DNA of 64,000 bases from Selaginella moellendorffii. Taxonomy: Eukaryota > Streptophyta > Lycopodiopsida > Selaginellales > Selaginellaceae. Positions 48,327-59,100 of this stretch are shown one piece after another; positions within the stretch are counted from its first letter, which is position 1; the number at the start of each line of letters is the position of its first letter. The stretch covers positions 1 through 64,000 of the forward strand of contig NW_003314267.1 in the NCBI RefSeq assembly GCF_000143415.4. The letters run 5' to 3'. Under the pieces are notes generated by a model. The model searched no databases. It saw only the letters and a program-made list of their open reading frames with translations, and was not told the DNA's origin. Made by a program: the position numbers and the translations under genes.

Positions 48327-49315
48327 CTAGGAGGAAGTTCTTCGTTCTTCGGTATTGTCGTCGGCAACTCGTTCTGGGAGACAGTTTTTGGCGGCCGAGC
48401 ATTTCGCGAGAGGCACCCAGACTTCGTTGTGGCGGCTAAAGATCTTGAAAGGGCTGTCGTACTGCGCGATAGAGTAGGAGTCGACGCCGGAGATGGTTTC
48501 CTTGGACGTAGCATTGCTCCACAGTGTCTTGCTCAAGCTGGCGGCAAGCTTTGCGGCCTCCACCGCGATGTTCTCGTCTTTGGCAAAGCCCGAGAAGGAG
48601 CGGGTGGCGATGCATCGCTCGGGCCAAAACTCGGGAGCGAGGCTGAGCTCCGGGAGTGCCACTGGAGGTGACTTTTCGAATTGCGGTGGTAGAAAGAAGC
48701 GGACCCGGAAGGTTGAGGAGCAAAACGGGCCCGTGGATGGGACTATGCCGGTGAGCACGGGAGCTGTCATTGGGATTCGCGAAGAGTTTAAGTTGGCGCC
48801 TTGGATGAACTGGAACAATCTGTGGAAAAAGACATAAAAATTCTTAGTTACTTTCTCCTACGACGAGATACATCCGAGATGATCTATCGACAAAATAAAC
48901 TTCTCAATCGAAATTCACAAGACACAAAGATAAAAACCATTCGACATGAAACTATCGACAAAAGGATCTTCTCAATCGAAACTCACAAAATTAAAAACCA
49001 TTCGAGATGATCTATCAATAGAAGAAACTTACACAAAAATAAAAAACATTCAGCAAGACAATCTTACAAGCAGAAGACCAATTCATCCCAAATGCCATAA
49101 TCTCTCCTGACATACCTGTGAAATCCTTTCAGCGTTGCGCTAGTGAAAGACAAATCCTCCTGCTGCGAGGTCATCCATGCCGACGGCCGATACCGCCGCA
49201 CCTCGAAATCCGACTCGGAATGCACCACAGTGTACTGCGGCGAATCCAATGCCGGCGCCGCGACGAAGAGCGCCAGGAAGAGTGCCAAGAACAAGATGGA
49301 GCTCGCCACCGCCAT
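48327..49315 (-). CDS. SOUL family haem-binding protein (second copy)
   Basis: Two exons (49116-49315 and 48327-48819) join in phase to about 230 residues. The first ATG gives the signal peptide MAVASSILFLALFLALFVAA. The SOUL domain begins with YTVVHSESDFEVRRYRPSAW. Further landmarks are LFQFIQGANLNSSRIPMTAP, FRVRFFLPPQFEKSPPVALP, RSFSGFAKDENI and ISGVDSYSIAQYDSPFKIF. The C-terminus KCSAAKNCLPE adds a Cys pair. It shares the TAPVL core with the 33-kb SOUL protein but is otherwise diverged and belongs to a different plant subgroup. Ligand unknown. The intron (48820-49115) is unusually long for this window, at ~300 nt. Confidence 0.9.
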
Positions 49316-49528
49316 CACCAATCGCTCACACAGCACTGCCCTACAATATGGACACGATAAAACCTCACTGTGTGGCTTGTATGAAAACCAAGTGCTTTAT
49401 AAGTTAAGAACACGCTTTGAGGCAGAGCCACTGCTTTGGACGATAGCTCGCATTTTTATGAAGCTAAAAAGCAAAAGCTCGAAAGAAAGGAGTTTTTCTT
49501 CTCTTCTCGGGGTGATTGATTGATTTGC

Positions 49529-50286
49529 ATGGCTTCTCTTCACAAGGCTTTCGATGGAACTGTCAAGAGGCACCCATTTTTCTTCGCGCTGCTCATACTG
49601 GGAGCCGCGTTTGGAATCGCATGGAGGCTGATTCTTCGTCCTCGACCACTTCACGTCTCTCTCCAAGTTACAAGCAAGGATTTCCTGACAAAAGTTCTCA
49701 TTTTGCTTTGATTTCTTATCTCCAGGAGATTGACATCTACCAGTGGAATCTCACGCTTGGAACTTTCAACAAGAATCAGAATTCGATCGTCTCCTCCTCC
49801 TCCAAGCTCCAGTTCCACGTAAGAAATCCTTCCTTTTGCTGGAAGATCGACGTCAAAGAGGCTCAAATACGGCTCTCGCTCCTCACTGCACACTTCAAGC
49901 TCCCTCTTGCCACTGGTAAGGTAGAGTTCTTCCCAAAAACCATCTTTTCCTTCTGGCAAAGTTCTCTTCTGTCAAGAACTTCTCTTCGATCGCAGCTAGG
50001 GGGATTTATCACTGGAGCACGCAAGCAACAAGTGGTAAGAGCTTACGTTATCGGTGATAGAGTTCCCCTGTTCTTCGACTCCAAATACATGCCACTCCAA
50101 GGCTCGCCTTTCAAGCTCCTTTTCGAGGCCGAGCTTCGTTCCAAGCCGCGATCAAAGTGGTTCTGGGTGCCTTTCGACTACAAGCACCAATTCGAGTGCC
50201 AACTTAGCTGCTCGATCAAGGAGCTGAGCCAAGGGAGAACCAAGCTTGTGATTCAAAGTAACTTGTGTGAAGAAATCTGGCGATGA
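49529..50286 (+). CDS. LEA_2/NHL-like membrane protein (copy 4, with introns)
   Basis: The start is the first ATG (MASLHKAFDGTVKRHPFFFA), followed by a hydrophobic helix (FFFALLILGAAFGIAWRLIL). Exons are 49529-49666 (or to 49693), 49726-49920 and 49996-50286. Intron 1 has two phase-0 donors, giving a 59-nt or a 32-nt intron; the 59-nt one fits the local norm. The LEA_2-like part reads FHVRNPSFCWKIDVKEAQIR, KLGGFITGARKQQVVRAYVI, then DRVPLFFDSKYMPLQGSPF and VPFDYKHQFECQLSCSIK. Total ~207-216 residues. It is highly diverged from its three neighbours and is the only one of them with introns. It is head-to-head with the SOUL gene across ~215 bp. Confidence 0.75.
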
Positions 50287-50395
50287 AGTTCTAACACTTC
50301 CATTCTTACACCGAAAGCCTCTATGTCCAAAGAAGAAGAAAAAAAAAAGGATCCATTATGCACACAAAAACTCACGAAACTCACGCTCTCCTTTC

Positions 50396-50950
50396 TCACA
50401 GCTTCATGAAGAGAGATGCCATCGCCATAGTTACTACTGCCACGACCCAAGCTCCGGCCTTTCTTGACCAAGCTCCAGAGAAGTTTGGATTGGCGAACAA
50501 TGGTGATGGTCCGACTATAAAAAAAACCAAGAGAAGGAATCCAAGTTAGCGAAGAATGAGAGGCAAAGAACGAAAGAAAAGTAAAAACTTACTTCCACCA
50601 AAGGATCCGCACTGAGCCGATGGCTGAAATCCTTTCACGCCGCAGAGCGATGGCAGCTCCATCGCCAAGGTGAAGTTCATATCATTGAGGATGTGCCCGA
50701 CCATACCTCCAGCTCCATCGATGAGCGTACACATACAAGGAAAGTGATCCTTGAGGACTGCATGAACTCTAACGCAGCAATCGTCCGAGGGACTATTGTC
50801 TTGCATTTGCACGAAAGGCAGGCACGGGACGAGAGTGGAGAACTCACTCTCCAGATCACACGTCTGCCCCACGAACTGTGCCTGCAAGCCTGCAGAGCTC
50901 CAAAGCAGGTGAAAACTTAAAACACTGACCATCCAGCAGAGAAGATCCAT
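50396..50950 (-). CDS. GPI-anchored lipid transfer protein (LTPG-like)
   Basis: Two exons (50593-50950 and 50514-50396) join in phase to about 158 residues. MDLLCWMVSVLSFHLLWSSA is a signal peptide. The eight-cysteine motif of the LTP/2S albumin superfamily is complete: C (TCDLE), C (VPCLP), CC (DDCCV), CxC (FPCMC), C (PSLCG) and C (AQCGS). Exon 2 encodes a Ser/Pro/Asn linker and the hydrophobic tail AWVVAVVTMAMASLFMKL, typical of a GPI-anchor signal. LTPGs carry cuticular lipids or wall-associated ligands at the plasma membrane surface (family knowledge). Confidence 0.87.
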
Positions 50951-51268
50951 CTTCTCTCTGTGTTCTCTCTCGCGAGTCCCGGTGATTATCGAGTACACTC
51001 CAGAGGCTCCACATACTCGCTCCTCATATACTGCAAAATGCGTCGCAATCGTAGCAATAGCAGCAAACTAGTCCTACTTTATCTACCAGAAAAAAGATGG
51101 CTTTGAAACTTCCGTTATGGATTCATGACGTGACTACTCCACTCATTGACTGATTGGTCTGGAAGGAAAAGTACCGCGCTTTAGTGCTTAGTGGAAGAGA
51201 CAGTGTCAGGGATGATTCACTGGCATACCTGTAGTTTATAGTGTTCTATAGTGTTTCCTTGATCTTCT
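50951..51268 (-). promoter_or_regulatory. Spacer between the LTPG and FHIT genes
   Basis: About 320 bp that should contain the LTPG promoter and the FHIT 3' UTR (both minus). No gene is present. Confidence 0.4.
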
Positions 51269-52181
51269 TCAGTCGAAGAGAGCTCTCAGGTCTTTGGCCT
51301 CGGCCTCCATCTCGTCCATTGTCCGGTCGCGTCTCTCCTTGTCAAGGTTGAGATGGTCGTTCATTGCCTTCGCTTTATCATCGATCTGCAAGGAAAGAAT
51401 AATCAAAAGTCCCTCCCGTGTCTCTCGATTCCGTGACAGAAAAGCTGCCACTAACTTACAGCGTCGTAGATCTCATCGTTCTTCTCGAAGTCGCCGGCTT
51501 TTCGCGGGAGGACGTGGATGTGTACGTGAGGGACGGTCTGGCCGGCTTGTGGCCCGTCCTGGAACAACAAAACGAAGAGCTCTTAAAAGAGTGACTTAAA
51601 CGCAAACAAAGGTTTTGATCGATGATCATACCTGTATTGCCAAAGTTAACGAGGATGCTTTAAAGTGCTTCTCCACTTTCTCACCAACATTTCTCGCGGT
51701 GAGCCAAAGATCGCAAACTTCTTCACTGCTGAGATCAGTGAAACGAGGTACCACCCGCTTTGAGCTCACAAGAACATGTATAAAAACGAAACAAAGAAAA
51801 AAAGAAAGAAAGATCAAGGAAGACAAGTGAAACGAGCAAAGTTCTAAAGAAAGGATATGACCTGAGAAAAGAAACATCCTTTTACAAAGGAAAAAAGAAA
51901 GAGAGCAATGCCTTACCAGGAACAACGGGCTTTAGATTCACGAGAGCAAAGGAATGCTTGGAGACCAAGAACACTTCTCTGGGATCAATCTTATACGGCC
52001 CAAAGAAGAAAATTTCCTGGATCAAAGCATCGACAGTGCGGCACTAGATCGAGCAAAATAAATGCTTCCATGATCTCACCTTGTCGAATGCTGGAGACGC
52101 CATTCCCGCGATCCTCGCAGCGCCACGCCCAGGTAGCGCTTGGAAAAATTGCGAGACGAGGGAATAAAGAGCCCTAGACAT
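51269..52181 (-). CDS. FHIT: FHIT-type bis(5'-adenosyl)-triphosphatase (HIT family)
   Basis: It hydrolyses diadenosine polyphosphates such as ApppA. Six exons are needed: 52080-52181, 51917-52016, the 3-nt 51859-51861, 51632-51777, 51460-51558 and 51269-51385, for 188 residues. Landmarks: [68 protein letters not shown] and the catalytic triad [12 protein letters not shown]. The 51917-51862 intron is an ordinary 55-nt GT-AG intron. The next (51778-51858) begins ATATCCTTT and ends TATAC, which looks U12-type AT-AC. The GTC between them completes Gly-His of PGHVLV. A 26-residue basic/hydrophobic N-terminal extension ([20 protein letters not shown]) precedes a second possible start (MASPAFDK) and may be an organelle signal. 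The gene is head-to-head with PNPase. Confidence 0.93.
51778..51858 (-). other. Putative U12-type AT-AC intron in FHIT
   Basis: The 81-nt segment starts with ATATCCTTT, a perfect match to the AT-AC U12 donor consensus, and ends TTTTTATAC. TTCCTTGAT at 51813-51821 matches the U12 branch-site consensus TTCCTTRAY, with the branch A about 37 nt from the acceptor, farther than usual. No AG lies at the required junction, so an ordinary U2 acceptor cannot give PGHVLV. Confidence 0.8.
51859..51861 (-). other. 3-nt microexon (GTC) in FHIT
   Basis: It is preceded by a normal acceptor (TTTTCTCAG) and followed directly by the ATATCCTTT donor. It supplies GT of the Gly codon and C of the His codon: CCT G | GT C | AT GTT reads Pro-Gly-His-Val. 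Reading through the upstream intron meets an in-frame TAA, so retention is not an alternative. Confidence 0.75.
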
Positions 52182-52232
52182 GGCCGTTTGAGTAGAAATA
52201 AAATCGCCCCAAGGTTTAGGGTTTATCGGGCC
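52182..52232. promoter_or_regulatory. 51-bp bidirectional spacer between FHIT and PNPase start codons
   Basis: Only 51 bp separate the two divergent ATGs. It contains GGTTTAGGGTTTA (52213-52225), whose complement AAACCCTAAA is a telo-box, an element common in promoters of translation and RNA-metabolism genes in plants. No TATA box is seen. The core promoters and leaders of the two genes must overlap each other or the coding sequence, unless one start is further inside. Confidence 0.7.
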
Positions 52233-55200
52233 ATGAAGGGAAGCTGGAGGGCGGGAGCAGCGGTGGGGCACCGGATCGCGTCCTATGTGTGCCCGCAGCT
52301 CCAAATCCAATCGCCGCCTTCTCCCACTCGGGTAATCTCCATTTCCTTGCGAGAATGCCACGTTGATCGTCGTTCTTTCACCAGTGGCGTCGTCACATTG
52401 CTACTTCCAGGAGCGCCCGGCAGCAAATCCTTTCCGAGGCATCGGCTCCATGGCGCGAGTCTGCGGGTAAGAGATTTTTCTTGCTAAGAACCTCTTGTTA
52501 GTTTGAGTTGTTTTCTTCCAGCAAAAATGCTAGTGTTTGAAGAGTCTGTGATGATCGGGCCGGAGCTTTTAACTTTTGAGACTGGAAAGCTCGCGCAGTT
52601 TGCCGCTGGAGCAGTGGTCTGTGGAGCTGGCGAAACCAAAGTTTTGGTCACTGTTGTGTCCGACGAAAGGCTCGATGCGGGTCGGGATTTCATGCCTCTC
52701 CAGGTTTGATCTTCTTTTGTTTTTCTGTTCATAATCTCTCTCTTTGTCAGGTGGAGTATAGAGAAAAGTCTTATGCACAGGGAAAAATTCCAAACACTTT
52801 CATGCGTAGGGAGGGAGCACCAAAAGAGAGGGAGCTTCTTTGCGGTCGTGTCATTGACAGATCGATTCGGCCTCTCTTTCCAAAGGGCTACTACTTCGAA
52901 ACCCAGGTTTTGTTTTTCCTTGATGTGTCTCGTTTCTGATTTTCTCAAACTAAACAGATAATGGCCAATGTCCTTTCTTCAGATGGGGAGCAGGATCCGG
53001 ATATACTCGCAGCTAATGCAGCCTCGGCTGCCTTAGCATTGTCTGATGTACCTTGGAATGGTCCTATTGGAGTAGTACGCATAGGACGTGTTGATGGAAA
53101 GTTTGTTGTTAACCCCGACATGGACACGGTATTGTTTTCTCATTTTTTTTCTTTAGCCATTGAATTGCACGTTAAAATTGTCTATTGTTTCAGCTCAGCG
53201 GCAGTGACCTTAATTTGATATATTCATGTACAGCTGAAAGGTCACTTATGATCGAGACACAAGCGCGAGAAATAACAAATAAAGACTTCACTGCTGCCTT
53301 GAAACTGGCACATTCGGAGGTACTTAATTTTCTTACAGAAAGAAAACATTACTTTACTACTCGATGCTGCAGGCTTCCAAACTGATAGAACCACAGCGTC
53401 GACTAGCAGCAAAGGTTGGAAACAGAAAACGGCCTGTACAAGTGGTAAAGGTTGATGCCCCCGTTTTAGAGAAAATCCGTGGATTATCGGAAGAACATAT
53501 CAAAGCGGTGGTTAATAACCCGACGCTTGGAAAGGTTGGATGAAAACATTGAAGCAGTTTATTTATGTTTGTTTTTGCAGTTTGAACGAGGAAAGGCTCT
53601 CGGAAAAGCAATGGAAAATGTGCAGGATATTCTCAAGAAAGAAAATGACGAGGCCGCTTTAAGCCGTTTTTCGCTTGGCTTTGACACTGTAAAGAAACAA
53701 GTAAGTCATGAAAAAAAAGTTTCAATCTCCAGTACCTAATTGTCTCCTTTAGATTGTCCGGGAAAATGTGTTTCAAAAGAACATTCGGGTTGATGGCAGG
53801 TCTCTGACGGACGTCAGGGACCTTTATTGCGAGGCCGGAATATATCCAGCACTTCATGGTTCTTCTTTGTTTTCGCGAGGGAATACACAGGTAGGCATTT
53901 CGTGTTTGTGCATTGCCTCTATCTTTATAAGGTTTTAGGTGCTATGCACGGTAACTTTGGGAGCTCCCGAAGATGCACAGAAACTTGATTCAATAGTTGG
54001 TCCTCCTAAGAAACGATTTATGGTCCACTATAGTTTCCCCCCCTTCTCTGTTAACGAAGTTGGCAAAGTAGGAGGCCTAAACCGCCGAGAAGTTGGGCAT
54101 GGTAAAGTTTTTATTTTCGAAGGTCTCATTGATATAAGCCATTTCACAGGTACTCTAGCCGAGAAGGCCTTGGTAGCACTATTGCCGCCTGAAGATGAGA
54201 ATTTTCCATACAGTGTTCGAGTGAATTCAGAAGTCATGGCTTCTGATGGCTCATCGTCAATGGCAACGGTTTGTGGAGGTAGAAACGGGTCATTGGCTTT
54301 TCATGGATTTAACTTTGGGTACAGGGAGTCTGGCTTTGATGGATGCTGGCATTCCTTTAAAGTCTCATGTGGCGGGCATCTCCGTGGGTCTTATAACGAA
54401 CGTTGATGCTGAGACTGGAGAAATAAAGAACTATAAGATTTTGACGGACATCTTGGTACGTCTTTTCCTGCCTTTCTCTGACTGTACGCTGAATCATCTT
54501 TTTCTTAGGGACTAGAGGATCACTTGGGTGACATGGACTTCAAAATTGCCGGAACAAAAAAAGGCGTGACTGCGATCCAGCTTGACATAAAGCTTCCAGG
54601 AGTGCCACTGCATATTCTTTGCGAGGCATTAGAACCTGCGTATGTTGCTCGGAAGAAAATCTTGGATTTGATGGAAAAGGAAATTTCTAAACCGCGGGAC
54701 ACTCAACGACAAGATACACCTAGAAGAGGTAATGTTTTTTCCTAACTACAGGCTATAGTTCTGTCCTTTCTTTTCCAGGAACGATAGTTATTCAACGAGA
54801 AAGCATTGGCAGACTTATCGGTCCTAGTGGTTCGAACATAAGACATTTACAATCCGTTTCAGGTACATTTGTTCTTCTATCCTTGTTCGTGCATTCAAGG
54901 ACTGTTTACAGGAGCTCGTTTGACTGTGGGCGAGGATGGAAATGTCCATATTATTTCAAGATCCGAGAAAAGCTTCAAAGTGGCGAAATCGATGGTATGC
55001 ATGTTGCGCATTCTCGTTTTTCTTTTAATATTCGTTTTGCAGATTGAAGCTCTAGTTGGACGAGAAATCATAGTCGGTGAAACGTATACGGGAACTGTTT
55101 CCGCTATAAAAGATTTTGGAGCTTTTATTGACTTCGATGGCGGGCAACAAGGGCTTCTTCATATTTCAGAAATCTCACACGAACCTGTAAGCTGTTTAGA

Positions 55201-56134
55201 AAGCCTTTCTCTTCAAGCATTACTGAACTTGTCATGTATTTCCCAGGTAACAGCTATTGCAGACGTACTATCAGTTGGACAGCAAATTACGGTACTCTGT
55301 ACAGGACGAGACTTCCGTGGAAATCTGAAGTTTTCACGTAAAGCAGTGATAAATAAAGCTAGTAAGTTGAACTTTAGATTTTTGTTAAGATCTGACATTT
55401 TTCCTACTGAAGATGCAGAAGCTACTACTACGATTCCAGTTCTTGCGAAAGTCACACAAGCAATCACACAAGCAAAGAAATCATCACAAACGTTCGATCT
55501 AACTGCCGAGAGGATTACTGCGGTGTTGACTGCTGGAAAGACCCAACTGCAGCAATCCGGGGTAGAAAAACGTCAATCAGAAGACAGCCCCAGTATGTCA
55601 GAGGAAAAGAAAATTTCAAGCAAAGCCTCACCGAAGAAGCTGGCAAAACCTGGTGCTGAAAAACAAGAAAAAGAGAAGACAAAGAAAGACGAACCAAAAA
55701 GCTTAATGGTGAAGAAAGTCTTACATGGTGGATCATCAAAGAAGACTGCCTCAGACGCTGGTGCTGAAAAACAGGAAAAGGAGCAAACAAAGAGAAGACA
55801 GAAACAAAAGGTTGATGGAGCTGGCCATGAACAGAAGCACGAGAAAGCGTGTACGGAGAAGCAGACCACAGCGGAAATTGGTGCTATATACCATGTGACT
55901 ATCGAGCAAATCCGGAAGAGTGGTGTAGCTGTGAAAATGGAGACCGGCGCAAGTGGTGTACTTAAGACGGGAAAGGTGAGTCCAATGCTTCCAATTCACT
56001 TCCGCCCTGCTAAATTAATTTTGCAGGGAGCGAGTACATCAGACTACTCGGTTGGAGATAAGCTGAAAGTTAAATGCGTTAGTATCGCTCCAAAAGGTCG
56101 ACCAAGTTTTGAGCTAACAAAGTTGGTGCTTTGA
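52233..56134 (+). CDS. PNP2: Polyribonucleotide nucleotidyltransferase (PNPase), probably mitochondrial
   Basis: A 3'-5' phosphorolytic exoribonuclease and RNA tailing enzyme. Nineteen exons, in phase throughout, give 989 residues. The N-terminus ([32 protein letters not shown]) is basic and looks like a mitochondrial presequence. RNase PH domain 1 has [20 protein letters not shown] and [12 protein letters not shown]. Domain 2 has [51 protein letters not shown] and [23 protein letters not shown] domain ([17 protein letters not shown]), an S1 domain ([20 protein letters not shown]) and a ~130-residue Lys/Glu-rich linker with two [10 protein letters not shown] repeats follow. A second S1-like domain ends the protein ([20 protein letters not shown] to FELTKLVL). 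This architecture matches plant mitochondrial PNPase rather than the plastid form. Confidence 0.94.
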
Positions 56135-59100
56135 TTTTTCAAGTCCACATTACAGGTCAGTAGCACTTTTCTTCTTGCAAATTCTCTCTAACCAGAATAC
56201 GTGATGTCACGAAGGTGCTTTACCGGGAATCTGTTGCGTCTCCAACAGGTATGGGTAAGCGTAAAGCTTGGAACTCCCAGAGCTGTAGACTTTTCTTACA
56301 CCTGCAGGGCATGGAGGCACACACACTGCATGGGAGAGACGTCTCTCCGCGTTACAGTGGGGGAGAGGCGACACATTCTCTGACTTGACTGACTGCCTGC
56401 CTGCCTGATCCAGATAAGTCTGCTTGCATCTGCACGGAGCTGAGGAGGTTCAAAGAATACCACTGCTCACCGACCTCGCAGCTGTTGCTGAGAGACTGGA
56501 ACCGATCGGGAGAATTCGCGCTCGCTCATTTAAGCAAGGTGGCAGGGAAACAATGCGCAACAACAGCACCAACAGCGACGTCGAATGGCTGCTGCGAGTC
56601 AGAAGCAACAAAAAGAAAAGCTGTACAGAACACCACAACGAGCAGCAGCAGCAGCACACGGAGCGAGCAGTCAGTGCCTCACTCTAGCGGAGACTCTGGT
56701 GGGCATCCGTTCAACTCTTTTTTTCTTTCACTAAAAAAAATCTCTCTTTGCTGCTCAGACAGACGCCGGAGAGAGACAAGGCACTTTTTCATTCATGGAG
56801 GCAAGGCCAGGGACCAGTCCAGACTCCAGAGCGGACTTTTCAAGCATTCATAATTGGGAGAATAGACCGGACGGCTCTCAAGCAAATTGCTTGTACAAGC
56901 CAATGCACAGGACAGGACGCGCCACAGGCAGACAGGAGGAGGCAGCGAGCAAACAAGGCAAAGCAAAGCAAGGCAAAGCAAAGGCAAAGCACAGCACAGC
57001 AACGCAACGCAGCGCAAAGCAAAGCAAAGCAAAGGCGAGACTGGAAGATGTTGACTTGTACACTACTGCTACTGCTCCTGGCACTCCCGAGACAACAGTA
57101 ACAAGGACTGACCTTTGGGAAACTTAAACAATTGCCAGGAGGGAGGAGAAAGAAAGAAAAAAAAGATCTACAAAGCACACAACTTGGAAGGTACTACTTC
57201 TCACTTGACTGTTTCACTGTTTCTTTGATCTTGATGAGTGTTTTTCTCTCGTTTTCTTAGTGGTTTTTTAATTCCACCTATAGCTACAAGCCTCGAGGAG
57301 CTGCTCGCTGCTGCTCTCTATCAGAGGTGCGTTGAAAACACCACATTCTTTCTCCAGGAGTTTAATATTTGTACACAATGATTCTGTAAAGAGAGCTAAT
57401 GGCTTTGTTTCCTCTTGCAGGTATTTTAATCTTCTCTTTCACTGTCTGTGACTGCGAGACTGAGCGACAGAAATCAAGACTGGAAAATCATAGAAGAAAA
57501 CAGGAAGAATGGTTTTTTTTTCTTGTCCCGAGAGAGAGAGATCGATCGAGTCGTCACGGAAGAAGCCTCGACATTTCTATGGGCGCTTTTCTCGCGGAAT
57601 CCTGCCGTCGATTTGGAGGACAGACGGTGGAGATTGCGTCCCCCAGGGCAAAAAAGGGACCGGTCCCCAGCGGACGACATGGAGCCTGCAGCGCCGGAAT
57701 CTGCCGGTTGCTTGTCGGCCACTAGCCAGCGACCACGTGTCTCGTCAAGAGGCCGGCCACGTCGCTACGGTCCTCTTGCTCTTGACACGTCATGCGGGGC
57801 GTTTGTAATGATATGATATGTACCCATGCCGTTGGCGCCCCACATGGGCCTCATGGGCCCATGCCGCTCATGCGCATGGCATGGTTTGCATGATGGATGG
57901 GGACCCATTGGTGGGGTTGGTAGAGGGCCGGCATATCACGGGGTATCTCGATCGTTGTCGGGGAATGTCCCCGGCTGTCGGTTGACGGTATATTATCGTG
58001 CCGCTTGCAGAATATTCTCCAGGACTTTGAATTTCAGTGTGGGTTTCATGATCCTGATTAAAGTGCAGGGATGGTTGGATCTGTGAGAGCTTCCCTTTCA
58101 AATGAAGGGAATCATCTTGCCAACACCCCACAAAGTACATTGAGGAGCTCTTTTCTTTTTTTTTCTTTTTTCCATCTTTTTGACCCCTCTTGTATCTCTC
58201 TTTCTTCTTCTTCTGCTCTTTCTCATTCCCACCCAAAAGACAAGAGAGTTGGAGAAATGATCAATCCAAGTCACTCAACCGGGCTCTTGCAAGACACACG
58301 GGCACACGTCCTTGTTCTTATCCTACTGTTTTCTTCTGAGGTTTCAAATTCATTAATGTGTGAAAGCATTGGCCATCAAGCTCTTTACCCCAGTCTTGGA
58401 CAAACTGATCAGACTTTGTCCACTTGAAAACAATCAAATTGCCTCCCCTCAGTGTCATAATCACTTCCACTCTTGAAATTGTTTACAATCTGGCATGCAT
58501 CTAACATCCCTAAAAGGAAAAACAAAAAAAACAAAAGAGGATATGCTGAATAGTTCAAATCCAAATCCAAATCCAAATTGGGAAAAAGAAAAACTTAACT
58601 CTATATGAGAGAGTGACACCACAAGCAAGTTTGTTCGGTTGCAAATCCCACAAAATCACAAAGATAAACGTGGAGGCAGCTTTCCATGCCAGATTTTGCA
58701 ACCTCTACTGTGATCTCATGTTGACAAGCACATGTTTTTAAAAGATTGAACTCTTATATATGTTATGTAATAGAAAACAATATAGTTATGCCAAGTTTCA
58801 CAGTTCTACTTTTTATTTTTCTTCACACATATACATGTATCATATGCACATAGCACCTAGGCTGCTGGAAATTTTGCAAGTAGGCCAAGGAAGGAATGAT
58901 CAAAGACAAAGGAGACAGACGAGTTTTCCCAGAGAAGGCCTCATGCTGAATGAACATCATTTAGTGCCTCCCAACCACCTAAAAAAAACACACAAAAGAG
59001 CAAATGGACAGAGCATGGCTACTAGAACCTCCAGAATGAGAAATGAAAAAGATTATCAGCTATAGTTACAATTTTAAATCTACTTTTTTTATTAAGAAAA

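Noticed and set aside
49916-50062. A 28-nt intron in LEA_2 copy 4
   Set aside because: Using the donor four bases on the other side (exon end 49920) removes the need for it and gives the family-like KLGGFITGARKQQVV segment.
52332-52384. Reading the PNPase first exon straight through to 52466
   Set aside because: That reading leaves no in-frame join to [11 protein letters not shown] 53-nt GT-AG intron at 52332-52384 fixes the phase.
56424-57178. Several overlapping frames of 80-120 codons on both strands
   Set aside because: They are kept open by GCAAA- and AGC-type simple repeats; none resembles a protein.
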